Positions 1 to 9,361 of a stretch of 35,325 nucleotides of DNA are shown here, piece after piece (position 1 is the first letter of the stretch; the number at the start of each line of letters is the position of its first letter). The notes below the pieces were generated by a model. It was not told the origin of the DNA. It saw only the letters and a list, made by a program, of their open reading frames with translations, and ran no database searches. Source of the DNA: Acidobacteriota bacterium (GTDB lineage Bacteria; Acidobacteriota; Terriglobia; Terriglobales; Acidobacteriaceae); assembly GCA_003225075.1 (NCBI GenBank), contig QIAP01000066.1:1-35325 (forward strand), in the 5' to 3' direction. The translations under genes and the position numbers were made by a program.

Positions 1-242
1 ATCTCGCTGATCGACTTACATAGACGCTGCACTCGCTTCTGGGACGGAATGGTGTCCCAATAGGCCCGCCCCGTCTTCGGCGAATAGCATCGACCAAACG
101 TATACCCAAGAAAATCGAACTTCTCTTCCGGCAGTCGACAGACCCGCGTCTTACTTTCGTTCACCGTCAACTTCAGCCTCGACATCATGCTCCGCATCGC
201 CACCAGTGCCTCATCGGCTCGGGCGCGACAGCAGATCACCAG
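1..242 (-). pseudogene. Group II intron reverse transcriptase fragment (thumb/X region), runs off left edge
   Basis: The minus strand is open from 242 to the window edge, giving about 80 residues. It begins Leu-Val-Ile-Cys-Cys and contains KLTVNESKTRVCRLPEEKF, FDFLGYTFGRCYSPKTGRAY and a PSQKRV-type segment. These are the conserved blocks that follow the catalytic YADD motif in bacterial group II intron reverse transcriptase/maturases. The reading frame starts exactly where the residues after YADD would lie; everything upstream (fingers, palm, YADD) is missing because intron domains V/VI sit there instead. No start codon is present, so this is a broken ORF. The rest of the maturase lies beyond the window and its state is unknown. 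Identity is based on motif recall, not on a search. Confidence 0.85.
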
Positions 243-315
243 TCGAGTAGCGGAGGGGAATCGCACCCCTCCGCCCTCACAGAACCGGACGTGAAGCTCT
301 CGCCTCATCCGGCTC
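242..315 (-). ncRNA. Group II intron domains V and VI
   Basis: Minus strand 315 to 281 reads GAGCCGGATGAGGCGAGAGC followed by TTCACGTCCGGTTCT. This matches the 34-35 nt domain V pattern: GAGCCG start, a GNGA-type apical loop, and a closing CGGTTCT. Next, 274-251 forms a GC-rich hairpin (GCGGAGGGG paired with CCCCTCCGC), as expected for domain VI. It is followed by CTACTCGAC, with an adenine at 248 about seven positions from the predicted 3' end that could be the branch point. Domain V is the catalytic heart of the ribozyme and looks intact here. Confidence 0.8.
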
Positions 316-335
316 CTACGATCCAGCCTCCGGCA

Positions 336-584
336 TCACACCAAGCTGCCACAGAACAAACAGCCTGGGGTCCCGTCGCGCGATGCGCCCCAGCCAGTGC
401 ATCGATGCACGTTCTCGACGCCGACTCCACCGTTGGCTTTGCAGCATTCGTAGGCGAAGGCCAGAATGTCCTTCCGGTGCACCTTGTCGTACAGAGCGTA
501 GAAACGAAAGCTAGGCGATTCCTTCGCTTTCACGTGCAACGCCGTCTGCAACTTCTGAACACTTGCGGGGGTTGTTAGGTTCAT
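336..584 (-). pseudogene. N-terminal remnant of group II intron maturase
   Basis: ATG at 584 follows a GAGGGA ribosome-binding-like stretch and opens with MNLTTPASVQKLQTALHVKA, then FRFYALYDKVHRKDILAFAY and an ANGG-type motif. This is the usual N-terminus of bacterial group II intron reverse transcriptases (residues 1 to about 57). After VGVE the sequence loses all similarity to the family, and the frame stops 25 residues later at 336. A full-length maturase is about 400-450 residues, so some 350 are deleted, including the YADD catalytic core, the maturase domain and any endonuclease domain. Another frame across 330-410 is also open for about 25 residues and could be the old C-terminal tail brought in by the deletion; that is a guess. 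Confidence 0.8.
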
Positions 585-1099
585 CGCCAATCCCTCAATC
601 TTCGTCGCTTCTTGCGTTTCCTTTCAACTGAGGCTCCTTCCCTCCACCGGCATTACCCGGCTTCATCGGTACTGCGAGCCTCTCCGTCACCCCATACGGC
701 CCGGCCTGGCTCTCGCGAGTTGCCGGTTGATCCGTACTGCAATCACCGCTGGGGCTTCCCGTGTTGCGCCTGATCCACTATGTCTGCATGCCGTCGCCAC
801 TACCCCGGCAGGACCGATGGAACTGATTCGCTCATTACTGCTCCATCGCCTTCGGCCTTCCCCAGATTACAGTTGGGTCAGCTCCTGCATTATCAGTTTC
901 GTGGCCTGCTCAGCGTTTACTCACGTTACGACCTACAGACTCGCCAAGTCGCCTATGCGACCCTCTACACCGGAGGCTCCGGCGGCTTTGTTGCCTCCAC
1001 CGCCGCTCCGATTGCTACCGGGTGGAGCGATCCAGTTCCCGGGCGGGTTTATCTCCCGCTGTGGTCCAGCGCCTTTCACGGCGCACTGTAAAGGACTAA

Positions 1100-2308
1100 T
1101 TACCAGTTGAACATGGTTCCGTCCAGCTTCCGATTCACCGGCAAGTAAGCTCTTTCGTAAGGAAATTTCTCTGCCAACTTCTCGTCATAGTCCACACCCA
1201 GGCCGGGAGTGTCTCCGGGATGTAAGTGACCGTCTTTGAAATAGTAAGCATGCGGAAATACTTCATCGGTTTCTTTGGTGTGGCGCATGTATTCCTGAAT
1301 GCCAAAGTTGTTGATTGAAATGTCGAAGTGGAGCGCCGTTGCCATCGCCACTGGAGACAGGTCCGTCGCTCCGTGGCAGCCCGTCAGCACATGATAAATC
1401 TCCGCCATGCCGGCAATCTTTTTCAGATGAGTGATTCCTCCGCTATGGACGACGGTCATGCGGAGATAGTCGATTAGTTGCTCCGTGATGAGGGTCTGCG
1501 TGTCCCATATTGAGTTGAAAACCTCGCCCACGGCCAGCGGTGTGGTGGTGTGTTGGCGAATGATGCGGAAGCCCTCCTGGAGTTCAGTCGTAACCGCATC
1601 TTCCAGCCAGAACAAATGATAAGGTTCTAAACTCTTTCCTAGTCGTGCAGCTTCAATCGGCCTCAAGCGGTGATGAACATCGTGCAGCAGATGGATGTCG
1701 TCACCATATTTCGATCGCAGCGCCGCAAACAACTTGGGAACGTGCAGTAGATATTTTTCAGTAGACCAGCTATTTTCCGGCGGCAAACCTTTTTCGGCAG
1801 GCTCATAAAACAGTTTGTCGTCAGCCACTCCGTAGGTGGATGGCAGACCCGGTACACCGGTTTGCGCGCGAACCGCCTGATAGCCCAAACTGATGTACTT
1901 GCCCACCTCGTCCGAGGTTTCGTCAATATCACGCCCATTCGCGTGTCCGTAAACTAAAACGCCGGTTCTGCTTTTCCCCCCGAGTAAGTTGTAAACAGGC
2001 GTATTCAAAGCTTTGCCTTTGATGTCCCACAAGGCAGTGTCCACAGCGGAGATCGCCGTCATGGTTACGGGGCCTCTGCGCCAGTAAGCGCCGCGATAGA
2101 GGTACTGCCAGATATCCTCAATCTGAAACGGGTCGCGGCCAATAATGCATGGAATCAGATGATCGCTGAGATAAGAAGCGACCGATAACTCGCGCCCGTT
2201 GAGGGTGGCATCTCCCAACCCATGCAACCCTTGATCGGTGTAGACCTTGAGCGTCACAAAGTTTCTTCCGGGAGAGCAGATCAACACCTTCGCATCGGTA
2301 ATCTTCAC
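1100..2308 (-). CDS. manD: D-mannonate dehydratase (enolase superfamily, ManD type)
   Basis: Predicted to dehydrate D-mannonate to 2-keto-3-deoxy-D-gluconate in hexuronate breakdown, in the cytoplasm with Mg2+. The 402-residue length is normal for ManD. Metal ligands are visible as D210 (LLHDVHHRL), E236 (WLEDAV) and E262 (GEVFN). The catalytic R147/Y159 pair, H212 and H312 fall at the same numbers as I recall for the characterised Novosphingobium enzyme. The capping domain spans about 1-115, the barrel about 120-370, and the C-terminus ends DGTMFNW as in the family. The start is GTG at 2308, chosen because GAGGAG lies six bases upstream; the ATG at 2312 is out of frame. It sits 41 nt downstream of the transporter gene, so the two are probably one operon. 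Some ManD-group members have low activity or act on gluconate, so substrate is inferred from residues and context. Confidence 0.92.
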   Translation of the reverse strand: MKITDAKVLICSPGRNFVTLKVYTDQGLHGLGDATLNGRELSVASYLSDHLIPCIIGRDPFQIEDIWQYLYRGAYWRRGPVTMTAISAVDTALWDIKGKALNTPVYNLLGGKSRTGVLVYGHANGRDIDETSDEVGKYISLGYQAVRAQTGVPGLPSTYGVADDKLFYEPAEKGLPPENSWSTEKYLLHVPKLFAALRSKYGDDIHLLHDVHHRLRPIEAARLGKSLEPYHLFWLEDAVTTELQEGFRIIRQHTTTPLAVGEVFNSIWDTQTLITEQLIDYLRMTVVHSGGITHLKKIAGMAEIYHVLTGCHGATDLSPVAMATALHFDISINNFGIQEYMRHTKETDEVFPHAYYFKDGHLHPGDTPGLGVDYDEKLAEKFPYERAYLPVNRKLDGTMFNW

Positions 2309-2349
2309 GCATGTCTCCTCAGACGATGAGAGTCGAATGTATGGTGTCC

Positions 2350-3675
2350 CTAAATTCGCTGCACTAAGCCCTGCTTGGTGGCTTCGTTGTTCCGGACGAG
2401 CAGCAATACCAGGATCATCCCAACGAACGGAACTAAGCCCGCGACGATGATAATCGGATCAAAGGAATGAGTAGCCGTTGCCTGACGAGCATCTGAAAAA
2501 TAACCTATTAGTTTAAATGCGATGATCGTTCCAATACCCGCGCCGGTTCCGCTCAGACCGCTAACCGATGCCACCGACTCGCTGCTGTAAAGGTCAGACG
2601 GCAAAACGTTCGCCATCGTCGAGAAAGCCGCGTAAGAGAAAGTTGCAAGCCCAAAAAGAAATGCAATCAAATAAAGCTCGGTGGTGAAGATCGTAGGGAT
2701 GAGGCAGGTCACGCCAATGCCACCAAAAATGACCAATGCTTTTCGGGCTGCCCCGAGTGACCATCCTCTCTTTATCAAATAGCCGGACGCGCCGCCCCCG
2801 AAAAGGTTACCCAGATCGGCAGCGATGAACGGTATCCAGACGGCTATCAACCCGCTCTTAAGTTCAATGCCCTTCGCCACCAGGTAAATGGGGAACCAAT
2901 CTGTAACAAAAAACCAGACGGGGTCAGTGAACGTTTTCGCGATAACCGTCCCCCAAGTCTGTGGGAGCTTCAACAGATCGCGCCAGGGTAGACTCGCTTT
3001 CGTCGTGGTGTGTAGGTTGGATTCACGCTTATCTGCCATGATCATTTCGAGTTCGGATTGGCTGATGCGAGGATGTGCTTCAGGCGGATAATAGAGCCAT
3101 CGCCAAACGATCAACCATAGGAAGCCCAATGCACCGGGCACCATGAACGCGGGACGCCATCCCCATCGGAAGTAAATCCACAAGACAAGGAAAGGCGCAA
3201 TCGCGCCCCCAATCGAAGAGCCACTGTCAAATAGAGCAGTTGCCAATGCGCGCTCGCGTTTGGGGAACCACTCCGAAACAGCTTTGGTCGCCGCCGGCCA
3301 GTTGGCCGATTCTCCTGCTCCCAACAAAAAACGAAACCCAGCAAAGCTGTAGAAGCCATTCGCCAGCGACGTCAGCATCGAGACCAGCGAATACCAGGCA
3401 ACAGTGATTGTAAGACCTCGCCGGGTACCGATGCGATCCATCAGCCTGCCGAAAACAGTTTGTCCAATAGAATATGCGACCCTGAACGCGATGACGAGAT
3501 TGGCATAGTCGCTGTTCGTCCAGTGATATTCAAGTTTGAGATAAGGGGCAAGCAGTGACAGCGTCTGCCGGTCAACGTAGTTAATGACAGTGGAGGCGAA
3601 CAGGATTCCGCCAATCCACCAACGCAGCGCCGGGATTGTGCGAGTCTTGAAGATTCTGCTTTGCCCGGCCCTCAC
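2350..3675 (-). CDS. exuT: MFS hexuronate transporter (ExuT/ACS family)
   Basis: A 441-residue inner-membrane protein with about 12 hydrophobic segments. Early landmarks are NYVDRQTLS after TM1 and the MFS motif A region [12 protein letters not shown] between TM2 and TM3. [15 protein letters not shown] and [19 protein letters not shown] follow; these are typical of the anion:cation symporter family that includes ExuT and GudP. The likely role is proton-coupled uptake of galacturonate, glucuronate or related aldonates. Start is GTG at 3675 with GAGAG upstream. The broken isomerase gene ends 14 nt upstream and manD starts 41 nt downstream, so all three are probably one transcript. Pairing with manD supports a uronate substrate; the exact sugar acid cannot be read from sequence. 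Confidence 0.85.
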   Translation of the reverse strand: MRAGQSRIFKTRTIPALRWWIGGILFASTVINYVDRQTLSLLAPYLKLEYHWTNSDYANLVIAFRVAYSIGQTVFGRLMDRIGTRRGLTITVAWYSLVSMLTSLANGFYSFAGFRFLLGAGESANWPAATKAVSEWFPKRERALATALFDSGSSIGGAIAPFLVLWIYFRWGWRPAFMVPGALGFLWLIVWRWLYYPPEAHPRISQSELEMIMADKRESNLHTTTKASLPWRDLLKLPQTWGTVIAKTFTDPVWFFVTDWFPIYLVAKGIELKSGLIAVWIPFIAADLGNLFGGGASGYLIKRGWSLGAARKALVIFGGIGVTCLIPTIFTTELYLIAFLFGLATFSYAAFSTMANVLPSDLYSSESVASVSGLSGTGAGIGTIIAFKLIGYFSDARQATATHSFDPIIIVAGLVPFVGMILVLLLVRNNEATKQGLVQRI

Positions 3676-3689
3676 TATGCTCTCGGAAA

Positions 3690-4333
3690 TTACGCGGATG
3701 ATTGTAAAGCCGAATTCAATAGTGAGGCGGAGTTGTTGTCCAGATACACAGTAGCGTTCGGATGTTTACGCAAGATGGAAGCCGGCGCCAACGGACTGAT
3801 TTCGCCCTCGAAACACGCTTTCACTGCCTGCGCTTTCCGTGAATCCGGCACCACTGCCAGAATTTCTTTCGACTTCAGAATCTGCCGGACCGACATTGAG
3901 ATAGCCTGCTTCGGCACTTGCGAAATATCGGCAAACCACGCCTCACCGACCTGTTGCCGACGGCAAGCTTCATCCAAATTGACGATCAGATAGGGCTCTT
4001 CGGTTTCAAAATCGGCGGGAGGGTCATTGAATGCCAGATGCCCATTTTCGCCGATACCAAGAAACGCTATGTCAATCGGTGCGGATGCCAGAGCTCGGCC
4101 GACACGCTCAACGACCTCTTCTCAATGTATTCATCGAGGTGGAAAACTTCGACTCGCTGCCAGTCGATGTTAGGCGCTTTTGTTAGTGCATCCAGAAACT
4201 CGAGTTGCGAGGCCGCAGTAGCAGCAATGATACGAGCACGGCCATGATCCGAGATCGCCCGTCTAATGGCCGCGGACGCTTGGTCAGAGGCAGCCTTGGA
4301 GAGCGACCGCTTGTCATTGAACACCTTGAGCAC
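3690..4333 (-). pseudogene. Disrupted NagB/6-phosphogluconolactonase-family sugar-phosphate isomerase
   Basis: Two halves of one NagB-like protein lie in different frames. The first, from GTG at 4333, gives about 70 residues with RIIAATAASQLEFL and the catalytic FHLDEYI motif (D67). The second, from about 4115 to 3690, resumes with [18 protein letters not shown] and contains [26 protein letters not shown] and the usual C-terminal end. About 40-45 residues between them are missing, and the junction changes frame so that translation ends in a short unrelated tail at 4067. The missing part normally carries the SFRRYL-type segment. A TATAAT box at 4383-4388 and AGGAGG before the GTG remain, so decay may be recent. 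The first gene of the exuT-manD operon is therefore probably dead. Glucosamine-6-phosphate deaminase or a related uronate-linked isomerase are both possible original functions. Confidence 0.85.
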
Positions 4334-4375
4334 GGATTACGGGCCTCCTATATTCGAGCCACCAGAGCCCTGGAA

Positions 4376-4412
4376 TCTGCGAATTATACAAGACACCGTG
4401 ACTTGCGCCGTA
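4376..4412 (-). promoter_or_regulatory. Putative promoter of the nagB-like/exuT/manD operon
   Basis: The minus strand carries a perfect TATAAT at 4388-4383 about 50 nt upstream of the GTG at 4333. A TTACGG at roughly 19 nt spacing is a poor -35 match. AGGAGG lies about 10 nt before the start codon. The box is intergenic, past the Lon stop codon at 4568. Confidence 0.4.
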
Positions 4413-4567
4413 ACACTGGATTCGTGGGAAACCATCGCACTGAACGCAGAGACTGAAGGGCCACTCATCAAGGCCATGAAATTTGCTCGCCAGCTCGGCG
4501 AGGCTGACGCAAACGGCGCAATAGGCCAAAATTGGCGTGGTGGAAACGGCAGAACCCGCTGTCTGCT

Positions 4568-7021
4568 TTATCCTACCGTCTGGGTGGAGAGAACTCTCTC
4601 GCGCTCCTCGGCGTCTTGTCTCTCCTCGCGTGGCGTCGAGGGCAGCGCTAACTCAAGCACCTCATCGATCCGCTTGACGTAATGCACATTGAGATTCTCA
4701 AGCTGCTCCGGAGTCAGATCCTCGTCAACATTCATCTTGTTCTCGGCCGGCAGAACTACGTCACGCACGCCCGCGCGCTTGGCAGCCAGAACTTTTTCCT
4801 TGATGCCGCCGACTGGCAACACATTTCCGCTGAGGGTGATTTCGCCAGTCATCGCCATTAGTGGACGCACTGGACGCTCCACCAGCAACGACACCAGGGC
4901 CGTCGCCATGGTCACACCCGCTGAGGGTCCGTCTTTAGGAATCGCCCCCGCCGGCACGTGCATATGGATATCGTGATCGGCGAAGAAATTTTCCGGAATG
5001 CCGAGCTGTACTGCGTTCGACCGAACCCAAGTAAGCGCTGCTTGCATCGACTCTTGCATGACCTGACCAATCTGCCCGGTCATCGTGAAGTTGCCTTTGC
5101 CCTTCATCCGGTTTGCTTCAATAAACAAAACATCTCCGCCGGCTGGAGTCCAAGCCAAACCTACAGCTACACCGGCACGCTTGGTGCGCTCGGCAATTTC
5201 GCCTTCGGTGCGGATTTTCATGCCTCCCAGAAATTCCTGCACCACCTCTTTGGTGACAACGAGTGGTTCAGTCTTTCCCTCTGCTAGTCGCCGTGCCTGC
5301 TTGCGGCAAATCGTGCCAATCGTACGTTCCAGATTTCGGACGCCGGCCTCGTGCGTGTAATGCCGAATGATGTGCTGAATTGCTTCTTCGGGAAAGTCAA
5401 TTTGCTCTTTAGTAATGCCGTTTTCCTCGATCTGCCGCGGTACCAGATACTGGAATGCGATGTGGACCTTCTCTTCTTCCGTGTAGCCTTGAAGCTCGAT
5501 GATCTCCATGCGGTCTCGAAGCGGCTCTGCCACCGGATCGAGCATATTTGCGGTGGTAATGAACAATACCTTCGAAAGATCGAAGGTCACGTCGAGGTAA
5601 TTATCGCGGAAGGTGACGTTCTGCTCAGGATCAAGTGCCTCCAGCAGTGCGGAAGCTGGATCGCCACGGAAATCGCGGCCGACTTTATCGACTTCGTCCA
5701 GCATAAATACCGGGTCTTTCGTTTCAGCCCGCCGAATACCTTGGATAATCTGCCCGGGCAACGCTCCAATATAGGTACGCCGGTGGCCGCGAATTTCTGC
5801 CTCATCATGCACACCGCCCAGAGAAATACGAACGAACTTGCGTCCCAAAGCGCGTGCAATGGATTTTCCCAGCGAAGTCTTGCCCACACCCGGGGGGCCT
5901 ACAAAACAAAGGATGGGACCTTTCATCCCGGGCTTCAAGCGCCGCACCGAAAGATAGTCCAAAATGCGATCCTTAACTTTCTTCAGGTCGTAGTGATCGG
6001 TATCCAGAATTTCCTTGGCTTTATTTATATCCACTTCGCCGCCTGAACTCTTCGCCCACGGCAAGACAGCCAGCCACTCAATGTAATTGCGAGTGACCGA
6101 ATAATCCGCAGCCATAGGCGACATGCGCGAGAGCCGTCCCAATTCCTTTAACGCTTCCTTCTTGACGTCGTCCGGCATGCCGGCCGCTTCAATTTTCTGT
6201 TTTAACTCATCAATATCGCGCTGTCCTTCATCCTGCTCACCCAATTCTTTCTGGATGGCCTTCATCTGCTCGCGCAAGTAGTACTCGCGCTGAGTCTGCT
6301 GCACCCGGTCCTGCACCTCCGATTGAATCTTGTTACGCAGTTGCTGAACTTCTAATTCCTTCGCCAGATGCTGGTTGATTTTTTCCAGACGCACGCGAAC
6401 ATCAGTGGTCTCGAGGGTGTCCTGTTTATCGGGAGTAGATAGCGATGGCAGCGATGACGCGATGAAATCCACCAAACGCCCCGGCTCTTCGATGTTCATC
6501 GCCACCGTAGAGAGCTCATCGGATAGCGTTGGTGACCCGGCTACGATCTGTTGGAACAACGTCAAAACGTTGCGCTGCAGAGCCTCCACTTCCGAGCTCT
6601 TGGGTGGGATGGATTCCGGTACCGGCTGCACCCGGCCTCGCATGAATGGTGCTAACTGCGTGAACTCCGTCAGTCGTACCCGTTCCAGGCCTTCTGCGAA
6701 AACGAAAAGACTCTGGTTTGGCATCTTGACTACCTTGTGCACCACCGCCAGGGTGCCAACCGTGTAAAGGTCCGTCGGCTGTGGAGTGTCGACGCGCGCC
6801 TCCCGCTGCGCTACGACGACTATCGTCTTGTCCTCGCCCAGAGAATTAATTAATTGAACAGAGCTCTCCCGGCCCACGGTTAAAGGCAAGACTGCGTGGG
6901 GGAAAAGGACCGTATCCCGTACTGGCAGAATGGGCAGGGACCTCTCTTCCGTCGTCGGAGTGATCTCTTCCTGCGGGGGATCTTTCGGTTTTGTGCGCTC
7001 CGAGCGCGACTGCTGTACCAT
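4568..7021 (-). CDS. lon: ATP-dependent protease Lon (LonA type)
   Basis: A cytoplasmic ATP-driven serine protease that degrades misfolded and regulatory proteins. Numbered from the ATG at 7021 it has 817 residues, normal for LonA. The N-terminal substrate-binding domain covers about 25-220 (begins [13 protein letters not shown]), followed by a coiled-coil linker with [18 protein letters not shown]. The AAA+ module has Walker A GPPGVGKT at about 375-382 and Walker B FMLDEVDK. The protease domain holds the catalytic S700 (PKDGPSAG) and K741 (GGIKEK). The ATG at 7021 is preceded by AAGGAG at 4 nt spacing, so it is preferred over an in-frame TTG at 7048. The gene stands alone with about 215 nt upstream that holds a palindrome at 7084-7095. 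A hydrophilic C-terminal tail of about 25 residues follows the conserved end. Confidence 0.97.
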   Translation of the reverse strand: MVQQSRSERTKPKDPPQEEITPTTEERSLPILPVRDTVLFPHAVLPLTVGRESSVQLINSLGEDKTIVVVAQREARVDTPQPTDLYTVGTLAVVHKVVKMPNQSLFVFAEGLERVRLTEFTQLAPFMRGRVQPVPESIPPKSSEVEALQRNVLTLFQQIVAGSPTLSDELSTVAMNIEEPGRLVDFIASSLPSLSTPDKQDTLETTDVRVRLEKINQHLAKELEVQQLRNKIQSEVQDRVQQTQREYYLREQMKAIQKELGEQDEGQRDIDELKQKIEAAGMPDDVKKEALKELGRLSRMSPMAADYSVTRNYIEWLAVLPWAKSSGGEVDINKAKEILDTDHYDLKKVKDRILDYLSVRRLKPGMKGPILCFVGPPGVGKTSLGKSIARALGRKFVRISLGGVHDEAEIRGHRRTYIGALPGQIIQGIRRAETKDPVFMLDEVDKVGRDFRGDPASALLEALDPEQNVTFRDNYLDVTFDLSKVLFITTANMLDPVAEPLRDRMEIIELQGYTEEEKVHIAFQYLVPRQIEENGITKEQIDFPEEAIQHIIRHYTHEAGVRNLERTIGTICRKQARRLAEGKTEPLVVTKEVVQEFLGGMKIRTEGEIAERTKRAGVAVGLAWTPAGGDVLFIEANRMKGKGNFTMTGQIGQVMQESMQAALTWVRSNAVQLGIPENFFADHDIHMHVPAGAIPKDGPSAGVTMATALVSLLVERPVRPLMAMTGEITLSGNVLPVGGIKEKVLAAKRAGVRDVVLPAENKMNVDEDLTPEQLENLNVHYVKRIDEVLELALPSTPREERQDAEERERVLSTQTVG

Positions 7022-7083
7022 GACTCTCCTTGAGTGTGATTCGCTCAAGTTTTTGGATGACTCTTCCCTTCAGAAAGATGCAG

Positions 7084-7095
7084 GCCAAATTTGGC
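7084..7095. promoter_or_regulatory. 12-bp palindrome upstream of lon, possible operator
   Basis: GCCAAATTTGGC is a perfect 12-bp palindrome about 63 nt upstream of the lon ATG, in the gap between pheA and lon. No CIRCE element (TTAGCACTC-N9-GAGTGCTAA) was found in this gap. A role as operator is a guess from position and symmetry. Confidence 0.25.
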
Positions 7096-7237
7096 GGATC
7101 TTCGAACCGGATTGAATTTTAGATCCTTCCTACATATTTACACCATTACGAGCACGGAGTTACCGCTATCTTCAGAGAAACCTGCCAGCTTTCCCCTGAG
7201 GGACCAGTGCGGGAACGCTCGCCTGCGAAACGCCATC

Positions 7238-8044
7238 TCACGCCGCCGGATAAATCCCCAGCACCTTAACCAGATCGGCCACCTCGCCCAAATGATGCAG
7301 CGCATTCCGCGCCGCTTGATCTTCGCCGCGCAAAATGTCTACATAAAAAACATACTCCCAGGGGCGCCCGCGCATTGGACGGGACTCGATTTTGCTTAAA
7401 CTGATGTCACGCAGCGCGAATACGCTGAGGGCCTTAAATAGTGCGCCAGGAAGGTTCTTGACACTAAACGCAAGCGAGGTCTTGTTAGCCTTGCCAAGCA
7501 CGCCCCTCTTCTTCCTGATCAAAAAAAATCGGGTGAAGTTCGCTTTATCGTCTTCGATCCCAGCTTTGACGATCTTGCCCCCGTACACGCTGGCCGCCTG
7601 CCGTCCTGCGATCCCCGCTGAATCGCGCAAGTTTCTCTGAATGACATGCTTCACGCTCCCCGCGGTGTCGTAAAAAGGCACGGGCTCGATTTTAGGAAAG
7701 CGGTCAAAGAAATCGCGGCACTGATCCAACGCCACGGGATGGGAAAATACGCGGCGCAACTCCTTGAATTTAATGCCCGGAGCCGCGATTACATTGTGTC
7801 TGATCCGCAAGCGAAACTCGCGTTGGATGAAAACCTGGCGCGCCAGCAAAAGGTCCAAATGTTCCGCCACTGAACCGGCAAGTGAATTCTCGATGGGAAT
7901 GACCGCCGCCGCCACCGATCCTCTTTGAACCTGGTCGAAGACGGCAGCGGAGCGTGCGCAAGCCACAATGCTGCAACCCGGAACCATGTGCTGGGCGGCC
8001 TCATGACTGAAAGCACCGGCTTCCCCTTGAATCGCAATTTTCAT
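7238..8044 (-). CDS. pheA: Prephenate dehydratase
   Basis: Converts prephenate to phenylpyruvate in phenylalanine synthesis. The 268-residue, single-function form carries the periplasmic-binding-like catalytic domain over about 1-178, with the diagnostic T171-R172-F173 (NFTRFFLI). A C-terminal ACT regulatory domain spans about 188-265 with the GAL-type (PGALFKAL) and ESRP (220-223) motifs. These last two are the phenylalanine-binding signatures, so feedback inhibition is expected. No chorismate mutase domain is fused. Start is ATG at 8044, only 9 nt after the stop of the acetyltransferase gene, so both are likely one operon. The N-terminus (MKIAIQGEAGAFSHEAA) matches the family. Confidence 0.95.
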   Translation of the reverse strand: MKIAIQGEAGAFSHEAAQHMVPGCSIVACARSAAVFDQVQRGSVAAAVIPIENSLAGSVAEHLDLLLARQVFIQREFRLRIRHNVIAAPGIKFKELRRVFSHPVALDQCRDFFDRFPKIEPVPFYDTAGSVKHVIQRNLRDSAGIAGRQAASVYGGKIVKAGIEDDKANFTRFFLIRKKRGVLGKANKTSLAFSVKNLPGALFKALSVFALRDISLSKIESRPMRGRPWEYVFYVDILRGEDQAARNALHHLGEVADLVKVLGIYPAA

Positions 8045-8053
8045 GGTGGCAAC

Positions 8054-8584
8054 TTAGCTGCCTTCAGAAGTCGAAAACAAGTCTTTTCGAAGGACAAGCG
8101 CATCCACTCCGTTCGAGTAATAGCGCGGAATTGTCTTCACCAGGTCGTAACCGTGACGTTTATAAAATGCCAAGGCCGCCAGATTATCCACAGCCGTCTC
8201 TAATTCCACCCACGAGCTGCGCGCTGTTCGCAGCCGCTTTTCTGCGGCTTTCAACAAGCCAGAGCCTACTCGCAACCGTCGCGCATCCTGCCTAACATCG
8301 ATGGTGATGATATGACTCATTCTCTTCCGGTTGCATGTCGCCACAATAAAGCCCAATATCTCGATCGGTGAAACCGCATCCGGTAAAGCTTCCGTCGCTA
8401 GCCGGTTGCTTGCGTTCACAACGGATTCCGCAATCAGCGTGAACGAAGCAGCGCGGCGCATATAAACCGCCAGTTCCAATCGTGAGTACGATATGCCCGG
8501 TGGAAAACATTCCTGGTCAATCCGCCACAGCGTATCAAAATCCTGCGGGCGATACTCCCGTATGGTGAAATTCACGCACCCCAT
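8054..8584 (-). CDS. GNAT-family N-acetyltransferase (RimI-like)
   Basis: A 176-residue acetyl-CoA-dependent acetyltransferase. The core has an N-terminal strand (FTIREYRPQDFDTLWRID), the family's SRLEL-type segment, a GFIVATCNRKRMSHIITIDV strand, and the acetyl-CoA loop RRLRVGSGLLKAAEKRL. It ends with the common VELETAVDNLAALAFYKRHGY stretch and a YYSNG-type tail. This layout resembles RimI, which acetylates ribosomal protein S18, but the target cannot be assigned. Start is placed at ATG 8584 because the domain begins there; an upstream in-frame start at 8638 would add 18 unconserved residues and run toward the divergent gene. It is the first gene of a two-gene unit with pheA. Confidence 0.85.
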   Translation of the reverse strand: MGCVNFTIREYRPQDFDTLWRIDQECFPPGISYSRLELAVYMRRAASFTLIAESVVNASNRLATEALPDAVSPIEILGFIVATCNRKRMSHIITIDVRQDARRLRVGSGLLKAAEKRLRTARSSWVELETAVDNLAALAFYKRHGYDLVKTIPRYYSNGVDALVLRKDLFSTSEGS

Positions 8585-8649
8585 TGTAAAGGGATAAGCC
8601 CCTTGCTCTCTCGGCATCCGTGGACGTAACATTTGCATCAGAGGCAGTT

Positions 8650-9297
8650 GTGGGGCGCTTCTTTCTGATCGACGGTTTGACCGCCGCGGTCCTTCTCGGC
8701 ATCTGGTATGTCTGGTTCATGCGCTATAACCGGCGCAAGGGAACTACCGTGCTGCGCTGGGTTCAGTCGGCCTGTGCCGACAAAGGGTGGCTCCTCGAAT
8801 CCCATTGGGTTGGAACTTCCCTGCTGCAAGCCAAGTTACATTTACCGTCCCGCTGGTTCGGCGATGCGCGGCTGACGGTCCGGCTCTTGCCCCGCACGAT
8901 CCCTGCGCAATGGATAATAAGTCGCTGGCGCAAGCAGAAAGAGACACTCAGTTTCGAAGCCGATTTGGATTGCGCTCCCGCATTTCAACTGGATGTCTTC
9001 AACCACCGTTGGTGCGGCCGCAGCCGTAGGAAAAATCGTTCGTCAGAGTGGAATGCATATAGACCCGGCCCCGTGGTGCTGACTACCCGCGAGGAATGGG
9101 CTCATGAACTTACTCCGGTTTTAAATGCTCTTGTAGCATCCCAGGAAAAAAATTTCCTCAGTGTACGATTTTGCCCTGATTCGCCTCACTTCTCCGCCAC
9201 CGTTGCGCTTGAGACTCTCGCCGACCAGGAATCAGCCGCCGCTGTGCTTGGAGTGTTGCGGGAATTGGCGGCGGGCGCTTCCGCTAAGCAACTGTAG
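8650..9297 (+). CDS. Membrane-anchored protein of unknown function
   Basis: I do not recognise this family. From GTG at 8650 the product has 215 residues. It begins with one hydrophobic helix (about residues 3-25, FFLIDGLTAAVLLGIWYVWF) followed by a basic turn (RYNRRK), which suggests an N-terminal anchor with the rest in the cytoplasm. The remaining soluble part is rich in Trp and Arg, with a predicted mix of strands and helices and no motif I can name. GTG at 8650 has AGAGG six bases upstream; an in-frame GTG at 8620 without an obvious ribosome site would add 10 residues. It is divergent from the acetyltransferase gene and convergent with the response regulator gene, with 64 nt between the latter ends. 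Confidence 0.7.
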   Translation: MGRFFLIDGLTAAVLLGIWYVWFMRYNRRKGTTVLRWVQSACADKGWLLESHWVGTSLLQAKLHLPSRWFGDARLTVRLLPRTIPAQWIISRWRKQKETLSFEADLDCAPAFQLDVFNHRWCGRSRRKNRSSEWNAYRPGPVVLTTREEWAHELTPVLNALVASQEKNFLSVRFCPDSPHFSATVALETLADQESAAAVLGVLRELAAGASAKQL

Positions 9298-9361
9298 GGC
9301 TGGCTTCACGAATACCAATCGCAGTTGAGTCCCCAGCCTGACCCCACCTTAGCACGCTATA

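Larger units (their letters stand above)
242..1086 (-). mobile_element. Group II intron with internally deleted ORF
   Basis: On the minus strand the element starts with GTGCGCC at 1086, matching the group II 5' consensus GUGYG. It runs through about 500 nt of GC-rich structured sequence (domains I-III) into a maturase start codon at 584. It then reaches a domain V-like hairpin at 281-315 and a domain VI-like hairpin ending in an AC dinucleotide at about 242. The whole element is about 845 nt, far shorter than the roughly 1.8-2.5 kb of ORF-bearing introns, because most of the maturase coding region is gone. The 5' end is 14 nt past the mannonate dehydratase stop codon and in the same orientation, so manD transcripts should run into it. 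If still a functional ribozyme it would need a maturase supplied in trans. The 3' boundary is an estimate. Confidence 0.75.

Noticed and set aside
727-1091. Two overlapping plus-strand open frames of about 100-127 codons
   Set aside because: They lie antisense to group II intron domains I-III; structured, GC-rich RNA gives open frames without coding meaning.
3661-4247. Plus-strand open frames across the NagB-like pseudogene
   Set aside because: The minus strand carries clear NagB motifs in both halves; the plus frames have no recognisable content.
5351-6046. 231-codon plus-strand frame inside lon
   Set aside because: It is antisense to the conserved AAA+ core of Lon; long antisense frames are common in such GC-rich genes.
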